From: Microbacterium protaetiae | GTDB taxonomy: Bacteria; Actinomycetota; Actinomycetes; Actinomycetales; Microbacteriaceae | Length of the DNA stretch: 64,000 nt | Reading direction: 5' to 3' | Assembly: GCF_004135285.1 (NCBI RefSeq) | Contig: NZ_CP035494.1 | Span: 3,410,001 to 3,474,000 of the forward strand | Part shown: positions 1 to 8,075 of the stretch, in pieces | How positions within the stretch are numbered: the first letter of the stretch is position 1 | Layout: each line of letters begins with the position of its first letter | Notes under the pieces: generated by a model | Seen by the model: only the letters and a program-made list of their open reading frames with translations | Told to the model about the DNA's origin: nothing | Databases searched by the model: none | Program-made: the position numbers and the translations under genes

Positions 1-827
1 ACGACCTCGTTCCACAGCGGCACCTGGAACTCCACGATCGAGAGCCCGGAATCGGGGTGCACGGCGTAGAAGGTGTTGTTCTTGCCCGAATGCCCTCGCC
101 CGACGGAGTGGCCGTCTTTGTCGAGCATCGTGAAGAACCCGCCCCAGGTGAACTGGTCGCTGACGGCGCCGCGCCCGAACTTCTGCACCCGCGAGAGGAT
201 GTGCACATCGGTGCCGTCGAAGTACGACACCAGGCGCGTCGTGTTGACGGTTCCTGCGCAATATGCCGCGAGGGAGGGATGCTGCACGATGGCCTCTTCG
301 ACGAGCACTTGGCCCTTCGCCACCAGTTCGGTGTGAAACGCCGGCCAGTCGCTCACATCGGCGGCGTCGTATCGAAAGACGCCGTGGCCCTCGCGGCTGA
401 TCGGCTCTTTGGCGATGAGCACAGGATGCCGCGTGGCGAACTGGGCGAGCTCGTCGGGGCCTGCCTGGCCGAGATCGAGCCACTCCCGACCGGTGAAGTC
501 GGCGAACCGGCGGTGAAAGCGCCGCTTGTCGTTGAAGACCTCGGCCGCCCCGCGGTCATTGAGCTTGACGGCGATGTGGTGCTGCACGAGCGAGGTCATG
601 AACGTCTTGCGCTCTTTGCGCGTCAGCGCGGCGAAGTCGGCCTCGTAGTAGTCGATGAACGCGGTGTCGTGGAACGCGGCGCTGAAAAGCATGTCGATTG
701 CCACCGCCGGCATCCACTTTCCCTGCTCCCGGGCGATCTGGCGGGCAAAGCCCGTGACGCGGGACGGAGAGAAGCGGCGGGCCCGGCGCATCAGATACTT
801 CACGCGGGCATCAAGGTCGATCTTCAT
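1..827 (-). CDS. Sugar-transfer-associated ATP-grasp family protein (partial, C-terminus outside window)
   Basis: This reading frame has no stop before the left edge, so only the first 275 codons are visible. It begins MKIDLDARVKYLMRRARRF and aligns along its length with the divergent neighbour at 906-1925. Shared blocks include the KERKTFM/RERKTWM segment, REWLDL/REWIDL, the EEAIVQHPSLAA/EEVLVQHPDLAA segment with NTTRLV/NTLRLV, and GGFFTMLDKDG/GGGMFTMLDDHG. This pattern matches the ATP-grasp family linked to sugar transfer and polysaccharide loci; the substrate is unknown. A TATGCT -10 box ends 8 bases before the ATG, so the mRNA is probably leaderless. The + strand frames over this stretch are antisense shadows. 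Confidence 0.8.
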   Translation of the reverse strand, partial: MKIDLDARVKYLMRRARRFSPSRVTGFARQIAREQGKWMPAVAIDMLFSAAFHDTAFIDYYEADFAALTRKERKTFMTSLVQHHIAVKLNDRGAAEVFNDKRRFHRRFADFTGREWLDLGQAGPDELAQFATRHPVLIAKEPISREGHGVFRYDAADVSDWPAFHTELVAKGQVLVEEAIVQHPSLAAYCAGTVNTTRLVSYFDGTDVHILSRVQKFGRGAVSDQFTWGGFFTMLDKDGHSVGRGHSGKNNTFYAVHPDSGLSIVEFQVPLWNEV

Positions 828-835
828 CGTGTTCC

Positions 836-898
836 AGCATAGCCGCGACCGCCTGCGCGCCCCCTGATCACGGCGGCCTCGGCCCACCGTGATACGTT
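836..898. promoter_or_regulatory. Back-to-back leaderless promoters of the two ATP-grasp genes
   Basis: On the minus strand TATGCT (836-841) lies 8 bases before the ATG at 827. On the plus strand TACGTT (893-898) lies 7 bases before the ATG at 906. Both fit the TANNNT-N6/7-start arrangement of leaderless actinobacterial transcripts. I see no convincing -35 box. The two promoters share about 78 bp, so joint regulation is possible. Confidence 0.5.
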
Positions 899-905
899 CG
901 TGCGC

Positions 906-1925
906 ATGGGTCAACTCGCCGTCCGGCTGCGCTATCTGGCCGGCCGTGCCCGACGTCTCAGCCCCGCGAATCTGAGGGAGTTCACCGAGCAGGTGCGGCG
1001 CGTGTCGAAGGCGCCGACCCCGGTGATCATTGCCGACATGATGTGGTGTGCGTTCCGCTATGACATGGGCTTTCGCGACTATGCGGTCTGGGACATCCGT
1101 CTGCTGAACCGTCGCGAGCGCAAGACCTGGATGACGCATCCCAAGTCGTACCGCATCACGAAACTGCGCAACAGTCCCGATGCCCGCGACCTCGTCGAAG
1201 ACAAGCCTCGGTTCTACCGCGACTTCGCCGACGACATCCGTCGCGAATGGATCGATCTGCGCACCGCCGCCCTGCCCGAGGTCGAAGACTTTCTCGCGCG
1301 GCACGAGCACGTGATCGCCAAGCCCGACCAGGGCTTCGGCGGCGCCGGCATCGATCGCATCGACACGGCCGGCATCACCGAAGTCGCCGCATGGCGTGCC
1401 GGCCAGATCGAGCGCGATCAGACCCTCCTCGAAGAGGTGCTGGTGCAGCATCCCGATCTGGCCGCCCTCTACCCTGACAGCGTCAACACGCTGCGCCTGG
1501 TCACTTATCTCGATGCGGCGGGCACCTTCCACGTCATCGCCGGCGTGCTGCGCATCGGCAACGGCGGGGTCATCGACAACTTCGCCGGCGGCGGCATGTT
1601 CACGATGCTCGACGATCACGGCGTCGCCCTTTACGCCGCGGTCGACAAACAGAGCCACGTCTTCGAGCGGCACCCGATCACCGGCGTACAGATCGCCGGT
1701 TTCGCGGTGCCGATGTACCGCGACGCAGTGGCAATGGTCGAGCGACTCTCGCGGCGGCTGCCGCAGATCCCCTACCTGGGGTGGGACGTTGCCATCACGC
1801 CCGCAGGCCCCGCCGTCATCGAGGCGAACCACAACTCCAGCGTGTTCCAGATGAAGCCGACCGTCTCGGGGGTGCGCACCGGGCTGCTGCCCCGCTACCG
1901 CGCGGCGACCGGCCTCGACCTGTGA
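906..1925 (+). CDS. Sugar-transfer-associated ATP-grasp family protein
   Basis: A 339-residue cytosolic-type protein with no signal peptide. It is a divergent paralogue of the gene at 1-827. ATP-grasp features include AKPDQGFGGAGI near residue 138 (nucleotide-binding loop), EEVLVQHP, and a C-terminal VIEANHNSS segment that resembles the metal-binding E-x-N motif. I chose ATG 906 over GTG 900 because the paralogue aligns from there and because TACGTT sits exactly 7 bases upstream. The family is usually found with exopolysaccharide or glycan genes, but no such genes are visible here, so the substrate cannot be inferred. Confidence 0.8.
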   Translation: MGQLAVRLRYLAGRARRLSPANLREFTEQVRRVSKAPTPVIIADMMWCAFRYDMGFRDYAVWDIRLLNRRERKTWMTHPKSYRITKLRNSPDARDLVEDKPRFYRDFADDIRREWIDLRTAALPEVEDFLARHEHVIAKPDQGFGGAGIDRIDTAGITEVAAWRAGQIERDQTLLEEVLVQHPDLAALYPDSVNTLRLVTYLDAAGTFHVIAGVLRIGNGGVIDNFAGGGMFTMLDDHGVALYAAVDKQSHVFERHPITGVQIAGFAVPMYRDAVAMVERLSRRLPQIPYLGWDVAITPAGPAVIEANHNSSVFQMKPTVSGVRTGLLPRYRAATGLDL

Positions 1926-1928
1926 GGC

Positions 1929-2627
1929 TCAGGCGGGCCTGACGATCCCCAGCGGCGTGGACTCGTGACCCTGCCCGAGCGGGTTGTCTTTGAGGATGGC
2001 CACCAGGCGCTGCTCACCGGCATGGTCGAGGGTGGACCCGAGGATGTTGCCACCCAGGTCGTTGATGTCGACCACAGCCACATCGCACACCCCGCCCAAC
2101 AGCTGCCGCAGGTGCGCGGCCACCTCGCGCGGACGCTCGGGGGCCAGCACAACCGCCTCGTTGTAAGGCGGGATGGTGTGCTTGGTCGGCCCGTCGATCG
2201 CGCGCGCCTTGTCGCCGGCGATGCGGTAGAAGTCGCCCTTGCGCCCGAACGTCTTGGTGACCGCGGCCACCGCGGCGGCGAACAGGATGCGCGGCGTCCC
2301 GCACTCGCGCAACGCCATCTCCATCGTCTCGGGAATGCCCAGGCCGATTCCGTACGGCGTCTTGACCACATGACCCGACAAGAACACGGCGAGTCTGCGC
2401 GCGGTGATGTCTTTCACCGGGAAAGAGCGCCCTTGCGTGATGGCCACGATCTTCTCGGTGACGAAGAGGATGTCGCCGGCACGCACCTGCTCGGCGGCGT
2501 ACTCGCGGATGAAGGCATCCAGGTCATCGCCGGGCAGGACCACCCGGGTTCGGATCGGGATGCGGGCGAACTCGGTGCCATCCAGCGAGACGGTGAGGGC
2601 CTTGCCCTGGTTCGCCTCCGCGCTCAT
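1929..2627 (-). CDS. CofE-like protein (coenzyme F420-0:L-glutamate ligase family)
   Basis: A 232-residue protein of the F420-0:gamma-glutamyl ligase family, which adds glutamate to F420-0 in a GTP-dependent way. Family-like segments are [18 protein letters not shown], the [12 protein letters not shown] block and [12 protein letters not shown] near the C-terminus. Its start codon overlaps the sigA stop by 4 bp (ATGA), so it should be co-transcribed and translationally coupled to the housekeeping sigma factor. No cofC, cofD or fbiC neighbours are present, so an F420 role is inference; another amide-ligase substrate is possible. Confidence 0.75.
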   Translation of the reverse strand: MSAEANQGKALTVSLDGTEFARIPIRTRVVLPGDDLDAFIREYAAEQVRAGDILFVTEKIVAITQGRSFPVKDITARRLAVFLSGHVVKTPYGIGLGIPETMEMALRECGTPRILFAAAVAAVTKTFGRKGDFYRIAGDKARAIDGPTKHTIPPYNEAVVLAPERPREVAAHLRQLLGGVCDVAVVDINDLGGNILGSTLDHAGEQRLVAILKDNPLGQGHESTPLGIVRPA

Positions 2628-3961
2628 TCGAGGTAGTCCCGCAGGGACTGCGAGCGGGACGGATGCCGCAGCTTGGCCATCGTCTTCGACTCGATCTGAC
2701 GAATCCGCTCGCGGGTCACACCGAACGTGTCGCCGATCTGGTCGAGTGTCTTGGGCTGGCCGTCGCCGAGGCCGAAGCGCATGCGGATGACGCCCGCCTC
2801 ACGCTCGCTCAGCGAGTCGAGCAGCGACTCGAGCTGGCGCTGCAGCATCGTGAAACCCACCGCGTCGGCCGGGACCACTGCCTCGGTGTCTTCGATGAGG
2901 TCGCCGAACTCGCTGTCGCCGTCTTCGCCCAGCGGTGTGTGCAGCGAGATGGGCTCGCGGCCGTACTTCTGCACCTCGACGACCTTCTCGGGGGTCATGT
3001 CGAGTTCGCGGGAGAGCTCTTCGGGGGTGGGCTCACGACCGAGATCCTGCAACATCTGCCGCTGCACGCGGGCCAGCTTGTTGATGACCTCGACCATGTG
3101 CACGGGGATGCGGATGGTGCGCGCCTGGTCTGCCATGGCACGGGTGATCGCCTGCCGGATCCACCAGGTCGCATACGTGGAGAACTTGAAGCCCTTGGTG
3201 TAGTCGAACTTCTCGACCGCGCGGATAAGACCGAGGTTGCCCTCCTGGATGAGGTCGAGGAACTGCATGCCACGACCGGTGTAGCGCTTGGCCAGCGACA
3301 CCACCAGGCGCAGGTTCGCACCCAGCAGGTGGCTCTTGGCGCGCTGCCCGTCGCGGGCGACCCACTGCAGGTCAAGCCCCAGCTGCGCCGACTTCTCGGC
3401 CGCTGACATGTGCGAGAGCTTCTCTTCGGCGAACAGACCTGCCTCGATGCGCATCGCCAGCTCGACCTCTTCGGCCGCGTTCAGCAGCGGAACCTTGCCG
3501 ATCTGCTTCAGGTAGTCCTTGACCGGGTCGGCGGTCGCACCGGTGATCTGCGTCGAATAGACGGGGACGTCTTCTTCGTCCTTCGACGAGATGACGATGG
3601 CACCCGAGGGCAGCGGCTCGGTGAACTCGGCCTTCTTCGCGGCGCCGGACTCGTCTTCGTCGTCTTCGTCGTCATCGACCGCATCGCTCTTCTTCGACGC
3701 GGCGGCCTTCGAGGCGGGCGCCGCCTGGTCAGCGGATGACGCCGGCTCCACCTCTTCCTCGTCGAACTCGTCGCCCGATGTCGCGGTGCCCGACGTCTTC
3801 TTCGCCGTCTTCTTCGCGGCAGGCTTCTTGGCGGAGGCCTTTTTCGCCGGAGCCGTCTTCGCGGTGCTCTTGCCGGTCGCCGGAACCGCCTCGTCGACGG
3901 TCTCGTCGACGTCGGTGTCCTTCGCCCGTGCGCGGGTGGTGGTCTTCGTGCCTGCGGTCAC
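2624..3961 (-). CDS. sigA: RNA polymerase primary sigma factor SigA/HrdB
   Basis: The 445-residue housekeeping sigma factor, which directs RNA polymerase to most promoters. The first 140 residues are low-complexity Lys/Ala repeats and acidic stretches typical of actinobacterial SigA. Region 1.2 begins at [11 protein letters not shown] (145-155). Region 2 carries [18 protein letters not shown] and [13 protein letters not shown], and region 4.2 carries [20 protein letters not shown], ending SLRDYLE. The start is a GTG preceded by GAAAGG at good spacing. The long upstream gap holds a TTGACA hexamer but no clear -10 box. The downstream CofE-like gene overlaps its stop codon. Confidence 0.97.
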   Translation of the reverse strand: MTAGTKTTTRARAKDTDVDETVDEAVPATGKSTAKTAPAKKASAKKPAAKKTAKKTSGTATSGDEFDEEEVEPASSADQAAPASKAAASKKSDAVDDDEDDEDESGAAKKAEFTEPLPSGAIVISSKDEEDVPVYSTQITGATADPVKDYLKQIGKVPLLNAAEEVELAMRIEAGLFAEEKLSHMSAAEKSAQLGLDLQWVARDGQRAKSHLLGANLRLVVSLAKRYTGRGMQFLDLIQEGNLGLIRAVEKFDYTKGFKFSTYATWWIRQAITRAMADQARTIRIPVHMVEVINKLARVQRQMLQDLGREPTPEELSRELDMTPEKVVEVQKYGREPISLHTPLGEDGDSEFGDLIEDTEAVVPADAVGFTMLQRQLESLLDSLSEREAGVIRMRFGLGDGQPKTLDQIGDTFGVTRERIRQIESKTMAKLRHPSRSQSLRDYLE

Positions 3962-4168
3962 GTCTCGCCTTTCACCGAACCCCCGCCGTCACGCGGGTCC
4001 AGTCGTTCTCGGACACTAGTAAGACCCTTGTCAAGTCCCCGCACGACTCCAGGTCGGCGGTGGTTGACAACGGGTCGGTGTTCCATTGTCGCACATCCGG
4101 CGCAGAATGCCGGACGTACGCTGATTTCGGTCACTGAAGAAAACGCCACGTGGGCGGCCAGTATTCCG
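3962..4168. promoter_or_regulatory. Intergenic region upstream of sigA
   Basis: About 207 bp separate sigA from the 3' end of the PAC2 gene, which is also on the minus strand. The minus strand carries TTGACA about 75 bp before the sigA start, but the -10 at the expected distance is poor. A short GC hairpin lies close to the sigA ribosome-binding site. I see no gene here. Confidence 0.35.
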
Positions 4169-5098
4169 TCAGCCGAGTGTTCCGCCGCGTTTGTCGTCGT
4201 CGCCGGGTCGACTGGCCAAGAACCTCTCGAGCTCTGCGGCCAGTTCGTCGGCGCTGGGAAGATCACCGGTGTGCACCATCGGCGTCGCCTGCGTGGAGCC
4301 TGCCATGTAGGAGTCGTAGCGCTCCTCGAGGCCCTTCAGCATGCGCCCGAGCTCCTCGTTCTCGCTGATCTGCTCCGACACCCGCTTCAGATAGTCACGG
4401 TTCGCAGCCCGCAACTCGTCGCCGTCGAAAACCAGCCCGGTGGCGGCGCTGATGCTGTCGAGAGCAGCAAGCGTCGCCGCGGGGTACTCGGTGTCGCCCA
4501 GATAATGGGGAACGAGCAGGATGAAGCCTGCCACCGGAATGTCGGCCTCGGCGAAGCGGTACTCCAGCAGGTGGCCGATCGTTCCCGGAACCTGCGTGTG
4601 GGGTCGCCACACCGAATGCGCCGCGGTCAGCGTGGTGCGGGTGCCGCTGACGGTCGTGCCGATGGGTCGGGTGTGCGGCACCGGCATCGGTATCGCATGC
4701 AGCCACGTCACCGAAGACGCCTCATATTCGGCCGCCATTCGCACGATGATGCGGGCGAACTCCTCCCAGACGAAATCGGGCTCGTATCCCGACAGCAGAA
4801 GGAATCGCTGCCCGAGCGTGTCGCGTACGAGCGAGAGTTCGAGCTTGGCAGGACGGTAGTCGGTGATCCGCTCGCCGTCGAAGGTCACGAGAGGCCGACG
4901 AGCGCGGTAGTCCAGCAGCACATCATTGTCGAAAAGCACCAGCGGCAATGGATCCAACTCGTCGCGAATGTGTGCGATCAACTGCGCGACGGCGGCACCG
5001 GCATCCGTGAACCCGGTGAGCGCGATGACCAGCGGCAGACCGGGCGGCACGGGCGGCGCGGCTGCCACACGCTCATACAGCGGTGCGGATGAGGGCAT
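4169..5098 (-). CDS. PAC2 family protein
   Basis: A 309-residue protein of the PAC2 family, named after eukaryotic proteasome assembly chaperone 2 and common in actinobacteria next to sigA and pepA. Visible landmarks are PLVIALTGFTDAGAAVAQ near the N-terminus, PLVLFDNDVLLDYRARRP, and GYEPDFVWEEFA in the first half. The C-terminal third is rich in Glu and Arg and probably helical. It starts at an ATG 6 bases downstream of a TAGAGT box, so it is probably leaderless. The biochemical role in bacteria is not established. Confidence 0.85.
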   Translation of the reverse strand: MPSSAPLYERVAAAPPVPPGLPLVIALTGFTDAGAAVAQLIAHIRDELDPLPLVLFDNDVLLDYRARRPLVTFDGERITDYRPAKLELSLVRDTLGQRFLLLSGYEPDFVWEEFARIIVRMAAEYEASSVTWLHAIPMPVPHTRPIGTTVSGTRTTLTAAHSVWRPHTQVPGTIGHLLEYRFAEADIPVAGFILLVPHYLGDTEYPAATLAALDSISAATGLVFDGDELRAANRDYLKRVSEQISENEELGRMLKGLEERYDSYMAGSTQATPMVHTGDLPSADELAAELERFLASRPGDDDKRGGTLG

Positions 5099-5104
5099 GG
5101 TTCC

Positions 5105-5170
5105 ACTCTAGAAGGAGCATTCCGCGCGGGGTGCGCATCCCGCTCACAGCGAACACGGCACTCGTAGGAT
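5105..5170. promoter_or_regulatory. Divergent promoters for the PAC2 gene and pepA
   Basis: On the minus strand TAGAGT (5105-5110) is followed by 6 bases and the ATG at 5098. On the plus strand TAGGAT (5165-5170) is followed by 7 bases and the ATG at 5178. Both look like leaderless promoters. The pepA -10 overlaps the earlier in-frame ATG at 5169, which argues against that ATG being the true start. Confidence 0.5.
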
Positions 5171-5177
5171 GGACGGC

Positions 5178-6641
5178 ATGCCGTTTCCGAAGCTGGCCGC
5201 GCGCACGACGCCTCCGGTCGAGTCCGAAGCCGAATTGCTCATCCTCGCCCTCCCTCCCCTGGACGCTTCACCTGAGCTGACGCCGTGGCCGGGCCTGGCC
5301 GACGCGTTGGAGCAGGTCGCCTTCGCCGGCTCGGCCGGCGAGATAGTACGGGTTCCGAGTACCGAGACACATCGTCTGGCCGTCGTGGGCACGGGGGCGA
5401 CGCCGTCAGATGCCGACGTCCGCGATGCGGTGGGAGCCGCGGTGCGCACACTCACGGGATTCGATTCCGTGGCCGTCGCCGTGCCCGGCGCTGCACGCAG
5501 CCTCCAGCGTGCGGCGCTCGAGGGTGCCGCATTGGGCGGCTACTGGTTCGACGACTACAAGTCGGCCTCGGATCGAAAGCGCCCCGCTGCCGAGGTGACC
5601 GTGCACGGCGCCGAGCTCACCGAGACCGACATCCGTGACGTGGATGCCACAGCCGCTGCCGTGGCGCTCGTGAAGGATCTCGCCGCCACGCCGGCCCAGT
5701 GGCTCGGTCCGCAAGACCTGGTGGACCGCGCGCTCGAGGCCACCGCGTCACTGCCGATCGACGTGCAGGTGTACGACGAGGCGGCGCTGGCCGACGGTGG
5801 TTTCGGCGGCATCCTCGGAGTCGGACAGGGCTCCCAGCGCCCGCCGCGCCTGGTGCGCCTGGACTACTCCCCCGCCCAGGCGACACGTCACATCGCCCTG
5901 GTGGGTAAGGGCATCACCTTCGACACCGGCGGGCTGTCGCTGAAACCGCCGGCATCGATGGTGGGCATGAAGTTCGACATGACCGGTGCCGCCACCGTTC
6001 TCGCCGTCATCCGCGCAGCCGCCGCGCGGGAGCTGCCCGTGCGGGTCACGGCGTGGATGTGCATCGCCGACAACATGCCGTCGGGGTCGGCGATCCGGCC
6101 CGGCGATGTGGTGCGCATCTGCGACGGCACCAGCGTCGAAGTGCTCAACACCGACGCCGAGGGCCGGTTGGTGCTCGCCGATGGTCTGGCCGCGGCCAGT
6201 CGCGAGCATCCCGATGTGCTCGTCGACGTGGCCACACTCACCGGCGCCATCATCGTGGCACTGGGAACACGACACACCGGGGTCATGGGCTCCGATGCGG
6301 CCGTCGAGGAATACCTGGCCGCCTCTGACCGGGCCGACGAGCTCGCCTGGCGGCTTCCCCTTCCCCCGCACATGGAGAAGGAGCTGGAATCCCCCATCGC
6401 CGATCTGCAGAACGCCAAGATCGGTGATCGCGCGGGCGGCTCGCTTTTCGCCGGGCTGTTCCTGCAGCGGTTCGTGGGGCGCACCTCTGACGACGACACA
6501 TCCGAGCGCATCCCGTGGGTGCATCTGGACATCGCCGGTTCCGGAGAGAACGGCGGCAGCGGGTACGGCTTCACCGACAAGGGGGCCACCGGCGCCACGG
6601 TGCGGGCCTTGCTTGCGTTCCTCGAGGGGGTGCAGCGATGA
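5178..6641 (+). CDS. pepA: Leucyl aminopeptidase (M17 family)
   Basis: A cytosolic two-metal aminopeptidase that releases N-terminal residues from peptides. From ATG 5178 it has 487 residues. The C-terminal catalytic half shows the M17 hallmarks: VGKGITFDTGGLSLKPP with metal-binding Lys at about 244 and Asp in FDTGG, MKFDMTGAA, and the signature NTDAEGRL at 324-331. ATG 5178 is preferred over 5169 because a TAGGAT -10 box overlaps 5169 and lies 7 bases before 5178. Its stop overlaps the lpd start by 4 bp, so the two genes are translationally coupled. Confidence 0.93.
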   Translation: MPFPKLAARTTPPVESEAELLILALPPLDASPELTPWPGLADALEQVAFAGSAGEIVRVPSTETHRLAVVGTGATPSDADVRDAVGAAVRTLTGFDSVAVAVPGAARSLQRAALEGAALGGYWFDDYKSASDRKRPAAEVTVHGAELTETDIRDVDATAAAVALVKDLAATPAQWLGPQDLVDRALEATASLPIDVQVYDEAALADGGFGGILGVGQGSQRPPRLVRLDYSPAQATRHIALVGKGITFDTGGLSLKPPASMVGMKFDMTGAATVLAVIRAAAARELPVRVTAWMCIADNMPSGSAIRPGDVVRICDGTSVEVLNTDAEGRLVLADGLAAASREHPDVLVDVATLTGAIIVALGTRHTGVMGSDAAVEEYLAASDRADELAWRLPLPPHMEKELESPIADLQNAKIGDRAGGSLFAGLFLQRFVGRTSDDDTSERIPWVHLDIAGSGENGGSGYGFTDKGATGATVRALLAFLEGVQR

Positions 6642-8011
6642 GCGAGCGAAGCTTCGACGTCGTCGTGCTCGGCGGCGGAAGCGGCGGATACGCCGCCGCG
6701 CTGCGTGCCGCTGAGCTGGGCAAGAACGTCGCCCTCGTCGAGAAAGACAAGCTCGGCGGCACCTGCCTGCACCGCGGGTGCATTCCGACCAAGGCACTGC
6801 TGCATGCGGCCGAGGTGGCCGACGCGGCCCGGGATGCGGCATCCATCGGCGTGCGCGCACATGTCGACGGCATCGACCCAGACGCCCTGCGTGCGTACCG
6901 CGAGGGGATCGTCGCAAAGAAGTACAAGGGGCTGCAGGGGCTCGTGAAGGCCCGCGGCATCACGGTCGTCGACGGCCAAGGGCATCTGCTGCCCGATCGC
7001 GGCGTGCAGGTCGGTGACGACGTGCTGCGCGGCACCGATGTGATCCTGGCGACCGGGTCATACAGTCGCAGTTTGCCGGGGCTCGAGATCGGCGGTCGGA
7101 TCATCACCAGCGAGCAGGCTCTCGCGCTGGAGCACATCCCCGCTCGTGTCATCGTGCTGGGCGGCGGCGTCATCGGTGTCGAGTTCGCGAGCGTGTGGCG
7201 GTCATTCGGCGTCGAGGTGACCATCGTCGAGGCCCTCGACCACCTCGTTCCCAATGAGGATGTCGCGCTCAGCAAGGGGCTGGAACGTGCTTTCCGCAAG
7301 CGCGGAATCGGGTTCTCGCTGGGCGTGCGATTCGCTTCGGCGTCGCAGACCGACGACGGCGTGTCCGTCGTGCTGGAAGACGGGACCTCCTACGACGCCG
7401 ACTACCTTCTCGTCGCGGTCGGTCGTGGGCCGAGCACGGCCGGGCTCGGTCTCGAAGAGGCCGGCGTGCTCCTCGAGCGCGGCTTCGTGCAGGTCGATGA
7501 CCGGCTGCGCACGCACGCCGCGCATGTGTGGGCGGTCGGCGACATCGTGCCCGGACTGCAGCTCGCGCACCGCGGATTTGCGCAGGGGATCTTCGTGGCC
7601 GAGCAGATCGCCGGGCTCTCGCCCGTGGCCGTGCCCGAGACGCAGATTCCCAAGGTCACCTACAGCAGCCCGGAGGTCGCGTCGGTCGGTCTCACCGAGG
7701 CGCAGGCTGTGACTGCCCACGGCGCGGACGCCGTGCACTCGTACGAGTTCAATCTCGCCGGCAACGGAAAGAGCGAGATTATCGGCACGTCAGGACTCGT
7801 CAAGGTCGTGCGCGCCACCAACGGTCCGGTCCTGGGTGTGCATCTGCTCGGTGACCGCGTCGGCGAGTTGATCACCGAGGGCCAGCTCGCCGTGGGATGG
7901 GAGGCCCATCCCGAAGACATCGCGCCCCTGGTCCATGCGCACCCGACCCAGAGCGAAGCGCTCGGCGAGGCGTTCCTGGCGCTGGCGGGCAAACCGCTGC
8001 ACGCGCTGTGA
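6638..8011 (+). CDS. lpd: Dihydrolipoyl dehydrogenase (E3)
   Basis: The FAD-dependent E3 subunit (457 residues) re-oxidises dihydrolipoyl groups on the E2 of 2-oxoacid dehydrogenases and reduces NAD+. The N-terminus carries the FAD-binding VVLGGGSGGYAAALRAAELG, and the redox disulfide is C43/C48 in GGTCLHRGCIPTK. The NAD domain has VLGGGVIGVEFASVW. The C-terminal interface domain ends with VHAHPTQSEALGEAF, which contains the catalytic His. The ATG overlaps the pepA stop (ATGA), and the E2 gene starts 64 bp downstream. The same E3 can serve both pyruvate and 2-oxoglutarate complexes. Confidence 0.95.
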   Translation: MSERSFDVVVLGGGSGGYAAALRAAELGKNVALVEKDKLGGTCLHRGCIPTKALLHAAEVADAARDAASIGVRAHVDGIDPDALRAYREGIVAKKYKGLQGLVKARGITVVDGQGHLLPDRGVQVGDDVLRGTDVILATGSYSRSLPGLEIGGRIITSEQALALEHIPARVIVLGGGVIGVEFASVWRSFGVEVTIVEALDHLVPNEDVALSKGLERAFRKRGIGFSLGVRFASASQTDDGVSVVLEDGTSYDADYLLVAVGRGPSTAGLGLEEAGVLLERGFVQVDDRLRTHAAHVWAVGDIVPGLQLAHRGFAQGIFVAEQIAGLSPVAVPETQIPKVTYSSPEVASVGLTEAQAVTAHGADAVHSYEFNLAGNGKSEIIGTSGLVKVVRATNGPVLGVHLLGDRVGELITEGQLAVGWEAHPEDIAPLVHAHPTQSEALGEAFLALAGKPLHAL

Positions 8012-8035
8012 ACAGTGACCTGCGACGCGCATCAC

Positions 8036-8041
8036 TAAGCT
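8036..8041 (+). promoter_or_regulatory. Possible internal -10 box for the E2 gene
   Basis: TAAGCT in the 64-bp gap between lpd and the E2 gene could start a transcript with about 30 nt of leader containing the GAAGGAG ribosome-binding site at 8061. The -35 is not recognisable, so this is only suggestive. Confidence 0.3.
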
Positions 8042-8075
8042 AGAGATGACATCGGCTTCTGAAGGAGACACACCC

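Noticed and set aside
57..842. A 261-codon plus-strand gene at the left edge
   Set aside because: The opposite strand encodes an ATP-grasp protein that aligns with its neighbour over this stretch; the plus frame is antisense shadow.
5748..6985. Minus-strand genes opposite pepA and lpd
   Set aside because: They are rich in Arg, Gly and His, typical of antisense frames in GC-rich coding DNA, and pepA and lpd motifs are clear.
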